Origin: Streptomyces sp. ICC1 | Lineage (GTDB): Bacteria > Actinomycetota > Actinomycetes > Streptomycetales > Streptomycetaceae | DNA length: 64,000 nt | Reading direction: 5' to 3' | Assembly (NCBI RefSeq): GCF_003287935.1 | Contig: NZ_CP030287.1 | Span: 8,438,531 to 8,502,530 of the forward strand | In this document: in pieces, positions 33,961 to 41,494 of the stretch | How positions within the stretch are numbered: the first letter of the stretch is position 1 | Layout of the letters: every line of letters begins with the position of its first letter | Position numbers and translations under genes: made by a program | Notes under the pieces: model-generated | Databases searched by the model: none | What the model was told of the DNA's origin: nothing | What the model saw: only the letters and a program-made list of their open reading frames with translations

Positions 33961-35745
33961 GCCGGACCGCAGACCTCGGCACCGCAGACCTCGGTCCCGC
34001 AGACGTCGGCGCCGCAGACCTCGGTCCCGCAGACGTCGGCGCCGCAGACCTCGGTCCCGCAGACGTCGGCGCCGCAGACCTCGGTCCCGCAGACGTCGGC
34101 GCCGCAGGCCCAGGTGCCGCAGACCTCGGCGCCGCAGGTCCCCGCCCAGTCGGCTCCCGGCGGGCCGGCCCCGGTGCCGCCCGGGTGGGACCCCCGGGCG
34201 TGGCAGACCCATCAGCTGCGCAAGCAGCGAACTGCCTCGGGCGCCTGGTCGCTGGCCCCGCTCGCCTGGGCCGAAGCCGCCCGGCCCGCCGTCGCGGAGC
34301 CGATCCCGGCCGCCGTGCTCGGCGCGGCCGTCGCCTCCGGCGTCGCCGTGGCCCTGCTGCTCGGCGACGGGCTGGGCCCCGGTCTGCTCCTCGCCGTCGT
34401 GCCGGCCCTCTTCGGCGCGTACCTCGCCGCCCGCAGGGCCGGACGCACCGCCCGCCCGTGGACCGCGGTCTGGGCGCTCGGCTGTCTCGGGCTGCTCGCC
34501 GTCCCGGCGCTGCGGGACTCCGCCTGGCCCTCCACGCTGGCCCTGTTCGCCGCCGTCCTGACCGGCGCGCTGGCTCTGCACGGCAGCCGCAGCTGGCCTG
34601 GCATCCTGCTCAGCCCCGTCGGCTTCGTCGACTCCGCGGTCCTCGGCGTGCGCTGGCTGTGGACCGGGGTGCGCTCGCGGGGCAGCGGGAACCGGGACCG
34701 CTGGCTGCCCGTCGTGAAGGCCGCCCTGGTGGCGGTGGCCCTGCTGGTGCTCTTCGGCGCGCTGTTCGCCTCCGCCGACGCCGCCTTCGCGGACGTGCTC
34801 AGCGGACTGACCCCCGACGTCAGCGGAGTGGACGGGCCCGTCCGCTTCCTGCTCTTCCTGCTGGGCACCGTCCTCGCGCTCGCCGTCGCCCGCACCGCCG
34901 CCGGGCCGTCCCGCTGGGACCGCATCGAGGTGGCGCCGGGCAAGGCGCGCTCCCGAGTGGAGTGGGCGCTCCCGCTCGTCGTGCTGAACCTGCTCTTCGC
35001 GGGGTTCAACGCCGTCCAGCTCACCGTGCTGTTCGGCGGCTACCGCGAGGTCCTCGCGGCCACCGGCCTCTCCTACTCCGAGTACGCCCGCCAGGGCTTC
35101 TGGCAGCTGCTCTGGGCCACCCTGCTCACCCTCGCCGTGATCGCGCTCGCCCTGCGCTGGGCCCCGCGCGGCGGAGCCGGCGACCGCCGGCTGGTGCGTG
35201 CCGTGCTCGGCACGCTGTGCGCGCTGACCCTCGTCGTGGTCGCCTCGGCGCTGCACCGCATGGACCTGTACGTGGACGCGTACGGGCTGACCCGGCTGCG
35301 CGTTTCGGTCGCGGGGATGGAGCTGTGGCTCGGCCTGGTCATCGTCCTGATCATGGCCGCCGGGGTGTTCGGCGCCCGCTGGCTGCCGCGTGCGGTCGCC
35401 GGGAGCGCGGTGGCCGCCGTACTGGCCTTCGGTCTGCTGTCCCCTGACGGGATGATCGCGGAGGGCAACGTCGCGCGGTTCGAACGGGCCGGCAAGATCG
35501 ACCTGGCCTACTTCCAGTCCTTGTCGGCCGACGCGGTCCCGGGTCTGGACCGGCTGCCCGAGCCGCAGCGGTCCTGCGCCCTGCGCGCGATCAACGACGA
35601 TCTGGCGGACGCGGGCGAAGTCCCCTGGTACGCCATGAGCCTGGCGGAGCGCCGCGCCCGGCAGATCCTGCGCGAGCGGCCGGTGAAGGCCTCGTACGAG
35701 GAGTGCAAGCGGCTGGGCACCTTCAGCACCCGGATCGAGTACTGA
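33961..35745 (+). CDS. DUF4173/DUF4153-like polytopic membrane protein, start not identifiable
   Basis: In frame with SbcC, the sequence passes through ten-residue repeats (PQTSVPQTSA) and a WDPRAWQTHQLRKQR segment. It then becomes a membrane protein with about eleven to twelve helices (AAVLGAAVASGVAVALLLGD, VVKAALVAVALLVLFGALFA, LLFLLGTVLALAVA). The region FNAVQLTVLFGGYREVLAAT, followed by SYSEYARQGFWQLL, is the core of DUF4173 proteins. The soluble C-terminus (FERAGKIDLAYFQSLSADAV) ends at 35745. Its natural N-terminus was probably near the repeat region. Function is unknown; related proteins are sometimes regulatory membrane proteins next to sensor or stress genes. Confidence 0.75.
   Translation, partial: AGPQTSAPQTSVPQTSAPQTSVPQTSAPQTSVPQTSAPQTSVPQTSAPQAQVPQTSAPQVPAQSAPGGPAPVPPGWDPRAWQTHQLRKQRTASGAWSLAPLAWAEAARPAVAEPIPAAVLGAAVASGVAVALLLGDGLGPGLLLAVVPALFGAYLAARRAGRTARPWTAVWALGCLGLLAVPALRDSAWPSTLALFAAVLTGALALHGSRSWPGILLSPVGFVDSAVLGVRWLWTGVRSRGSGNRDRWLPVVKAALVAVALLVLFGALFASADAAFADVLSGLTPDVSGVDGPVRFLLFLLGTVLALAVARTAAGPSRWDRIEVAPGKARSRVEWALPLVVLNLLFAGFNAVQLTVLFGGYREVLAATGLSYSEYARQGFWQLLWATLLTLAVIALALRWAPRGGAGDRRLVRAVLGTLCALTLVVVASALHRMDLYVDAYGLTRLRVSVAGMELWLGLVIVLIMAAGVFGARWLPRAVAGSAVAAVLAFGLLSPDGMIAEGNVARFERAGKIDLAYFQSLSADAVPGLDRLPEPQRSCALRAINDDLADAGEVPWYAMSLAERRARQILRERPVKASYEECKRLGTFSTRIEY
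33966..34137. repeat. 30-base tandem repeat inside the SbcC/DUF4173 open frame
   Basis: Four near-identical 30-base units begin at 33991, 34021, 34051 and 34081 (tcggtcccgcagacgtcggc then gccgcagacc). Diverged units flank them on both sides. Each unit encodes a ten-residue PQTS repeat. A repeat of this size and identity is a natural place for misassembly or recombination. Confidence 0.9.
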
Positions 35746-35772
35746 TCCCGCGTACGGGATCACGTGGCAGGA

Positions 35773-35820
35773 GTACGAGGGCCCCGGCGCGGGATCTTCC
35801 CCGCGCCGGGGCCCTCGTAC
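35773..35820. terminator. Long bidirectional terminator
   Basis: A 22-base perfect stem (gtacgagggccccggcgcgg and its complement) closes a 4-base loop (tctt) between the convergent DUF4173-like and MFS genes. Confidence 0.9.
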
Positions 35821-35832
35821 GGAACCTGCTGT

Positions 35833-37386
35833 TCAGGCCGCCGGACCGGCTTCGGCGGCGACCCCGTTGAGGGCCTCCAGGTCGCTCCTGCGCACCCGGA
35901 TCACCAGCAGCGCGGTGACGAGCGCGACGCCGGCCATGGCCACGGCGGCGATGAAGGCGGTCGCGATCCCCCGGGTCAGGACGACGTCCCCCCAGGGGTC
36001 GGGCAGCCGCCCGGTCTGCCGGAAGAGCGCCGCCTGGGCCTGGTCGGCGTGCGCCATGAAGTCCGGGACCTGCTTCTCGGCCTCGTTCAGGCCGGCCGTG
36101 CCGAAGACGGTGACCAGGATGGACAGCCCCAGGGAGCCGCCGACCTGCTGGCTGGCGTTGAGCAGCCCGGAGGCCGCGCCGGCCTCCCGCGGCGCCACCC
36201 CGGAGACCGCTGTGAGGGTGAGGGTGACGAAGTTGAGGCCCATGCCGAAGCCGAACAGCAGCATCGGGCCCAGCACGCCGGAGAGGTACGAGCTGTCGGG
36301 TTCGATGAACGTCAGCCAGGCCAGCCCGATGCCGGTGAGCGCGGATCCGGCGACCATGAACGGCTTGGGGCCGAAGCGGGGCAGCAGGCGCTGCGAGAGC
36401 CCGGCGGCGGTGATGATGGCGACCGTGACGGGCAGGAAGCCGAGGCCCGACTGGATCGGGGAGAAGCCCAGTACGTTCTGCACGAACTGGACGATGAAGA
36501 AGAACATGCCGAACATCGCGGCGGCGAGGCTGAGCATGACCACGTACGTACCGGTGCGGTTGCGGTCGGCGAACATGCGCAGCGGGATGATCGGATCGGG
36601 GGCCCGGGACTCGATCAGCACGAAGGCGGCGAGCAGCAGCACGGCCACGGCGAACGAGCCGATGGTCAGGGCGTCGCGCCAGCCGTCCTGGGAGGCGCGG
36701 ATGAACCCGTAGACGAGCGCGGCCATGCCGCCGGTGGAGGTGAGCGCGCCGGCGATGTCGAAGCGGCCGGGATGGCGCTCGGACTCGTTGATGTAGAGCG
36801 GGGTCAGGAAGGCGATCAGCAGGCCGATCGGCACGTTGACGAAGAGGACCCAGCGCCAGTCCAGCCACTCGGTGAGCATGCCGCCGGCGAGCAGTCCGAT
36901 GGCGCCGCCGCCCGCGGAAACGGCGGCGAACACGCCGAAGGCGCGGTTGCGCTCGGGGCCCTCGGCGAACGTCGTGGTGATCAGGGCGAGCGAGGTCGGC
37001 GAGGCGATGGCGCCGCCGACGCCCTGCAGGGCGCGCGCGATGAGGAGTTGCCAGGGCTCCTGGGCGAAACCGCCGAGCAGGGAGGCCAGGGTGAAGATCA
37101 GGATGCCGGTCAGGAAGACGCGCCGGCGGCCGAGGATGTCGCCGGCGCGGCCGCCGAGCAGGAGCAGACCGCCGAAGGCGAGCGTGTAGGCGCTGATCAC
37201 CCAGGACAGGTCCGTGGTGGTCATCTCCAGGTCGGTCTGCATGTGCGGGAGCGCGATGTTCACGATCGTCGCGTCGAGGACGACCATGAGCTGACAGGCG
37301 GCGATGACGGTGAGCGCCACTCCAGGACGCCCCTCGCGGCGGGCCGCGCCCGGTATTCGGGGTGTGGAGAGCTGAGGAGTCGTCAC
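35833..37386 (-). CDS. MFS drug exporter, DHA2 (EmrB/QacA) family, 14 helices
   Basis: The 517-residue transporter shows DHA2 landmarks: LDATIVNIALPHMQTDL in helix 1, WVISAYTLAFGGLLLLGGRA and DILGRRRVFLTG (motif A), and the motif C-like region GVGGAIASPTSLALI. GWRDALTIGSFAVAVLLLAA and EAGAASGLLNASQQVGGSLG follow, then a C-terminal pair of helices. It exports hydrophobic or cationic compounds by proton antiport. GTG at 37386 sits behind a GGGGGGA ribosome site. A divergent TetR gene and two palindromes in the shared 141-base promoter region indicate classic efflux-pump repression. No drug can be named from the sequence. Confidence 0.92.
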   Translation of the reverse strand: MTTPQLSTPRIPGAARREGRPGVALTVIAACQLMVVLDATIVNIALPHMQTDLEMTTTDLSWVISAYTLAFGGLLLLGGRAGDILGRRRVFLTGILIFTLASLLGGFAQEPWQLLIARALQGVGGAIASPTSLALITTTFAEGPERNRAFGVFAAVSAGGGAIGLLAGGMLTEWLDWRWVLFVNVPIGLLIAFLTPLYINESERHPGRFDIAGALTSTGGMAALVYGFIRASQDGWRDALTIGSFAVAVLLLAAFVLIESRAPDPIIPLRMFADRNRTGTYVVMLSLAAAMFGMFFFIVQFVQNVLGFSPIQSGLGFLPVTVAIITAAGLSQRLLPRFGPKPFMVAGSALTGIGLAWLTFIEPDSSYLSGVLGPMLLFGFGMGLNFVTLTLTAVSGVAPREAGAASGLLNASQQVGGSLGLSILVTVFGTAGLNEAEKQVPDFMAHADQAQAALFRQTGRLPDPWGDVVLTRGIATAFIAAVAMAGVALVTALLVIRVRRSDLEALNGVAAEAGPAA

Positions 37387-37410
37387 TGTGGATCCCCCCA
37401 AAGTGAAATA

Positions 37411-37428
37411 GTGAACTCGTGCGTTCAC
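37411..37428. promoter_or_regulatory. TetR operator candidate 1
   Basis: The 18-base sequence gtgaactcgtgcgttcac is an imperfect palindrome with GTGAAC/GTTCAC arms, 25 bases upstream of the exporter start. Confidence 0.7.
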
Positions 37429-37449
37429 ATCGAGCCACGGTAGGGAGCG

Positions 37450-37479
37450 GCCTTAGGGAACGCAAGCGTTCACTAAGGC
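37450..37479. promoter_or_regulatory. TetR operator candidate 2, 30-base palindrome
   Basis: The arms gccttagggaacgc and gcgttcactaaggc around a two-base centre are inverted copies with one mismatch per arm. The core gaacgcaagcgttc shares its half-site with operator candidate 1. It lies between the divergent exporter and regulator genes. Confidence 0.8.
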
Positions 37480-37527
37480 TGTAAATACGTGCGAGGGACG
37501 CGCGGGCCGGGCGGAGGTACGGGAGCG

Positions 37528-38127
37528 ATGGGTTCGCGCTGGTCGCAGGCGCCCGGGGTGCGCAGGCGCGGGCCCGAGCTCGAACGGGCGATTCTCGACG
37601 CCGCGTTGGAACAACTGGGCACGGTGGGCTGGAACGCGCTCACGATGGAGGGCGTGGCCTCCGGTGCGCGCACCGGAAAGGCGGCGCTGTACCGGCGCTG
37701 GCCCTCGAAGACGGACCTGGTGGCCGACGCGCTGCGGACGCGGCTGCCGCCGCTCGACCAGATCCCGGACCTGGGATCGGTGCGCGAGGACCTCTTCGCG
37801 CTGTGCGTGCGGATGCGGGACGTCATGCGCTCGCGCGCCGGGCAGGCGCTGCAGGCGGTGCTTCACGAGTGCGACCACGCTCATGCGCGCCGGTTCCACG
37901 GCCTGATCTGGTCCGGCCTGCACGAACCGGCACACCGGTTGATCGGTGAGCTGGTGAGGCGCGGAATCGACCGTGGTGACGTGCGGCCGGACGCCACTGG
38001 CCCGATCCTGGTCGAGGTCATTCCGGCGGTGATGATGTACCGCGCGAAGGTGTGCGGAAGTGAATGGCAGGACGCGGACATCGCGGAAATGGTCGACGAG
38101 GTCATGGTGCCGCTGCTCAGGGTGTGA
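37528..38127 (+). CDS. TetR-family repressor of the divergent MFS exporter
   Basis: The 199-residue protein has an N-terminal helix-turn-helix (ELERAILDAALEQLGTVGWN, then MEGVASGARTGKAALYRRWP, KTDLVADAL), the standard TetR layout. The C-terminal ligand domain (AHRLIGELVRRGIDRGDVRP, then VEVIPAVMMYRA) belongs to the TetR_C_11/16-like type found with DHA2 pumps. ATG at 37528 has a GGGAG ribosome site; a GTG at 37489 is in frame but less likely. It should bind the two palindromes in the intergenic region and leave when the exported compound binds. Confidence 0.9.
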   Translation: MGSRWSQAPGVRRRGPELERAILDAALEQLGTVGWNALTMEGVASGARTGKAALYRRWPSKTDLVADALRTRLPPLDQIPDLGSVREDLFALCVRMRDVMRSRAGQALQAVLHECDHAHARRFHGLIWSGLHEPAHRLIGELVRRGIDRGDVRPDATGPILVEVIPAVMMYRAKVCGSEWQDADIAEMVDEVMVPLLRV

Positions 38128-38227
38128 GACGGGGAGGGGCGCGCGGACGGGGTGGGTAGGCATCGGCAGGGGCTGGCCGGGCGGGCGGGTGGGCTGGTCG
38201 TGCGGCTTCCCGGGCCGGCGCGCGGCC

Positions 38228-38457
38228 GCTGGGGGGAGGGAGGAGCCGAGGTCGCGGAAGGCGGCGGCGGGCGGGGGACCGATGACGAGGTCGCGGGACG
38301 GGCCGCCGCCGAGGGCCGTGGCGAGCGCGAGGACGACGAGGCCGAAGACGTCGAAGTTCTTGCGTACGGCGAGCAGGGCGCCGGCCGTGGCGAAGACGAA
38401 GAGGCCCGCGAGGTCCAGGCCGTGCTGGATTCCGGGCGGGAAGAGATCGTGGAGCAC
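38228..38457 (-). pseudogene. TRIC/UPF0126 cation-channel family protein, N-terminal fragment
   Basis: From GTG at 38457 the frame reads LHDLFPPGIQHGLDLAGLFV, FATAGALLAVRKNFDVFGLV and VLALATALGGGPSRDLVIG, with PPAAAFRDL after it. These are the first two membrane helices and the GGG...RD glycine hinge of the trimeric intracellular cation channel family. A complete protein has about 200 residues and five more helices. After ~75 residues the sequence degenerates into unrelated DNA just downstream of the TetR gene. The fragment is probably a contig end. Confidence 0.75.
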
Positions 38458-38578
38458 GGGCCCATTGTGCCGGTCGCCTGGCGGCGTGCCCAAACGGTGG
38501 GTCCCGGGCCGCGGGCGGCCTGGGCCCGGAGAGGAGAAAAAGAGACAGAACCCCAGCAACGCCCCCGGGGCCGACTCC

Positions 38579-41494
38579 ATGGAGCTCGACGACGCGCCCA
38601 CCCTCCCGTGGTACGCCCCCGGCGAGGGCCCCGGAGGAGAAGCCCAGCCGTACGCGTACGTCAACCCCGCCTTCGACGCCCTGGCCCGCAACGCCAGCCG
38701 GAGCCCGATGTCCGCCGCGGAGTACCAGCACCGGGTGAGCGAGAGCGTCCACCAGGGCCGCCAGATCTCCTACGTCGTCAACGCCATGGTCAGCCACCGG
38801 ACCCTCACTGACTCTCCCGAGCTGCTCCAACGGTTCCTGCACCACGTGCAGGACGGCCTGCCCGAGCGGTACCGGGGCCGCGTCGGGGTGGTCGTCGCCG
38901 TCAACGGCGGCGAGAAGTCCGGGACGAAGTCGGAGGCGCTGAAGGCCACGAAGCGCGCGGAGGCGGCCGTCCGGATCCACGCCGCGGTCACGGCCGTCGC
39001 GGCGGGGACCTCGTTCTCCCTTCCGCTGGCCCTGGTTCCCACCCCGCTGGACCCCTGGCCCGACAAGTTCCCGTACGGAACCGCCCGCAACGCACTCCTC
39101 GTCAACGATGCCAACCGCCAGGCCCTGCACGCCTTCATGGACCAGGGAAGCCATCCGTACGTGGCCTTCATGGACTTCGACGACTACCCCCACCATGCAC
39201 CGGACGGCACCCACGTCTTCGCCCAGCTGGACCGTCAACTGCGCTTCGACGAGGCTGAGGAGGGGGACGGGGTCGACCACGGCGACGCGAACGCGGAGTT
39301 CGCGGTGCCCCTCACCGACGAGCCGACCGAGCGGGACTTCAGGCCCCTGTCACCGCAGGAGATCGCGGCCCAGCCGCCGGCGAACCTCCCGCCGCTGCGC
39401 CCGTACCTGATGTCGGGCGGCTACTTCACCCCCGTCACCCCGGAGGGGAAGGCCCGGCTCCTGCGGGACACCGCGACGCGGGTGCGGGAGAAGAACGACG
39501 AGGCCGCGGCGGCGTACGAGAAGCGGCTCGCCGACTTCGAGAAGGGGCAAGCCGCCCAACAGAACCAGGAGACGGCGCAGGAGCCCCCCGTCCGGCCGAC
39601 GCCCCGGACCTCGCCGAACGACTTCAACCATCGGGACGTGCTGAAGTTCGTCCACGCCGTCCAGCGCGACATGAGTGCCCGTGACCGCCAGGCGGCCATC
39701 GCCCCCCAGCTCCCCTACTCCCCCGAGCCGAACCTCTTCGTCGACGGCCCCGCCCTCCTGCTGGAGAGCAACGCGGTCGAACCGGTCCGCTTCGGCACCG
39801 GCGGGGGCGAGTTCCACGAGCTCAGCGAAGGCCTGATGGAACTGGCCACCTGGGAACTCGCCCGGGAACTCGGGACGGGGAACACCCCCGCCCCGGGGAC
39901 GCCGGCCCGTGCCGACGGCTACGAGCAGGACATCGCTCCGCTGCGCAGCGCCGCCGAGAACCTGGTGCCGCCCACCCGCGGTCTCGCCTTCCACACCGGT
40001 TTCCGCCACAACGCCACCCAGACCGACCTGTCCCGACTGCTCGCGGGCAAGCTCGTGGGCGCGTTGCCCCAGGACCACGAGGGGCTCCCCAATCCCATGA
40101 ACCGGCTGTTCAACCGCGCCGAGGGGGACGAGTACACCGCCCGTGGCGAGGAGGTCAGGAAGATGCGCGCGGGCCTTCGGCTCTCGGCCGTCCGCACGGG
40201 GCTGGACGGGGGCGCGGGCCGTCCGAAGTCCAAGAAGGCGCAGGCCCGTACAGCTCCGCAGGCGGACCCGCTGCGCCCCCTGTTCCACCCCGGTGGACGC
40301 GTCTGGAAGTCACTGACGTCGAGCTCCGCCCCGCCCGCCGGTGAGCCGGGCCCCCGCCTGCCCCGGGCCGAGACCGAGGCGCCGCGCGACACCGGCCTGG
40401 GCGACCCCGCGAAGCAGCGGATCAGCCGCGCGGTGTCCCGCGCCGTTCCCGGCCACCCGCACGTCTGGGCGGGTCTCGATCCGACGCAGATGCGCCTGCA
40501 CGCCTACCAACTGGCGCTCAGCGACGACACGTCGGCCTTCCTGCGCCACATGCGCCACTTCGCCCGGACCTACCTCGTCCGGCCGCCGACGCCTGCCGCC
40601 GACTCCGTCGGGGGCCGACTGGCCGAGCGGGACCTGCTCGCCGCCGCCCGGTTCCACAAGCCGCAGGGCTCCTTCCTCGCCGCGCTCAGCGAGGCCTTGC
40701 AGCCGTCACCGCAGCCGCAACAGCCCCCGAACCGGCCCGCGGACCCGGCCGATGGCACCTCGACGGCGCCACGGACCCTCCACGCGGACCCGCTGACCTG
40801 GAACGAAGTCCTGCGTCCCATGTTCCGGCACGTCTACCTGCGGTACGCGTCGGTCTCGGCGGTGAAGGAACTGACCAACCGACTGGTCGCGCAGGGCACC
40901 CCCGTCAACGACTTCTTCGTCCGCCTGACGACCGGTCGCGTCCATCCGTTCGACCAGACCCCGGCCACCTACGCGGAGCACGACGCCGCCACGCCCGACG
41001 GACTCGACGCCACCGCGCGCTTGCTGCTCGGCCTCTACGCCGACGCCCTCGGCCGGAGCATCCACCTGACGACTCCGGGCGGCATGCGGCACACCGTCGC
41101 CCCGTCGTCCCCGGGCACCTACGGCGATGGCGGCGCCGCACCGCTGGACATCCGCTGGAACGCCGGTGACGGCGGATGGGCCGCGCACCGGCCCGCAGCG
41201 GCGCCCGAGCGGTCCGGAGCGCCGGGCAAGCGCACCCGGGCCGACGACGACGAGCGGCGTGGGAGGCACGGGGGCCCGGAGGGGAGCGGCGGCCGGCAGC
41301 CCAAGGTGCAGCGGGGCCTGTCGCTCATGGAGGAACTCAGCCTCGACGGCGACACCCCGGGACCCGCCGGCTCCGGGAACCCGGCCCGCCCCGGCCGGGG
41401 CCGGTCGGACCTCTCCGAATCCGCTTTCGACCGCCTCTCCGGCCGGAACCGGGGCTCGGGTGGTTCGAGCGCCCGCCCCAGGGGCTCATCATGA
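38579..41494 (+). CDS. Large uncharacterised protein with GT-A-like motif region
   Basis: The 971-residue protein begins MELDDAPTLPWYAPGEGPGG. There is no signal peptide or membrane segment. Residues ~95-215 read GVVVAVNGGEKSGTKSEALK, FPYGTARNALLVND and HPYVAFMDFDDYPHHAPDGT. This recalls a GT-A glycosyltransferase fold with a DxD-like metal site (MDFDD); the match is by pattern only. A long charged helix at ~300-330 (REKNDEAAAAYEKRLADFEK) and a proline-rich linker follow. Further conserved-looking blocks are RGLAFHTGFRHNATQTDLSR, HVWAGLDPTQMRLHAYQLAL and a His-rich HMRHFARTYLV. The C-terminus is disordered and basic (GKRTRADDDERRGRHGG). ATG 38579 has a GAGAGGAGAAAA purine-rich leader. It overlaps the next gene by ATGA, so the two act together. 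Confidence 0.65.
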   Translation: MELDDAPTLPWYAPGEGPGGEAQPYAYVNPAFDALARNASRSPMSAAEYQHRVSESVHQGRQISYVVNAMVSHRTLTDSPELLQRFLHHVQDGLPERYRGRVGVVVAVNGGEKSGTKSEALKATKRAEAAVRIHAAVTAVAAGTSFSLPLALVPTPLDPWPDKFPYGTARNALLVNDANRQALHAFMDQGSHPYVAFMDFDDYPHHAPDGTHVFAQLDRQLRFDEAEEGDGVDHGDANAEFAVPLTDEPTERDFRPLSPQEIAAQPPANLPPLRPYLMSGGYFTPVTPEGKARLLRDTATRVREKNDEAAAAYEKRLADFEKGQAAQQNQETAQEPPVRPTPRTSPNDFNHRDVLKFVHAVQRDMSARDRQAAIAPQLPYSPEPNLFVDGPALLLESNAVEPVRFGTGGGEFHELSEGLMELATWELARELGTGNTPAPGTPARADGYEQDIAPLRSAAENLVPPTRGLAFHTGFRHNATQTDLSRLLAGKLVGALPQDHEGLPNPMNRLFNRAEGDEYTARGEEVRKMRAGLRLSAVRTGLDGGAGRPKSKKAQARTAPQADPLRPLFHPGGRVWKSLTSSSAPPAGEPGPRLPRAETEAPRDTGLGDPAKQRISRAVSRAVPGHPHVWAGLDPTQMRLHAYQLALSDDTSAFLRHMRHFARTYLVRPPTPAADSVGGRLAERDLLAAARFHKPQGSFLAALSEALQPSPQPQQPPNRPADPADGTSTAPRTLHADPLTWNEVLRPMFRHVYLRYASVSAVKELTNRLVAQGTPVNDFFVRLTTGRVHPFDQTPATYAEHDAATPDGLDATARLLLGLYADALGRSIHLTTPGGMRHTVAPSSPGTYGDGGAAPLDIRWNAGDGGWAAHRPAAAPERSGAPGKRTRADDDERRGRHGGPEGSGGRQPKVQRGLSLMEELSLDGDTPGPAGSGNPARPGRGRSDLSESAFDRLSGRNRGSGGSSARPRGSS

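Noticed and set aside
33966..34137. Regular 30-base repeats resembling a CRISPR array
   Set aside because: The units are contiguous without spacers, stay in one reading frame and encode PQTS repeats. No cas genes are nearby.
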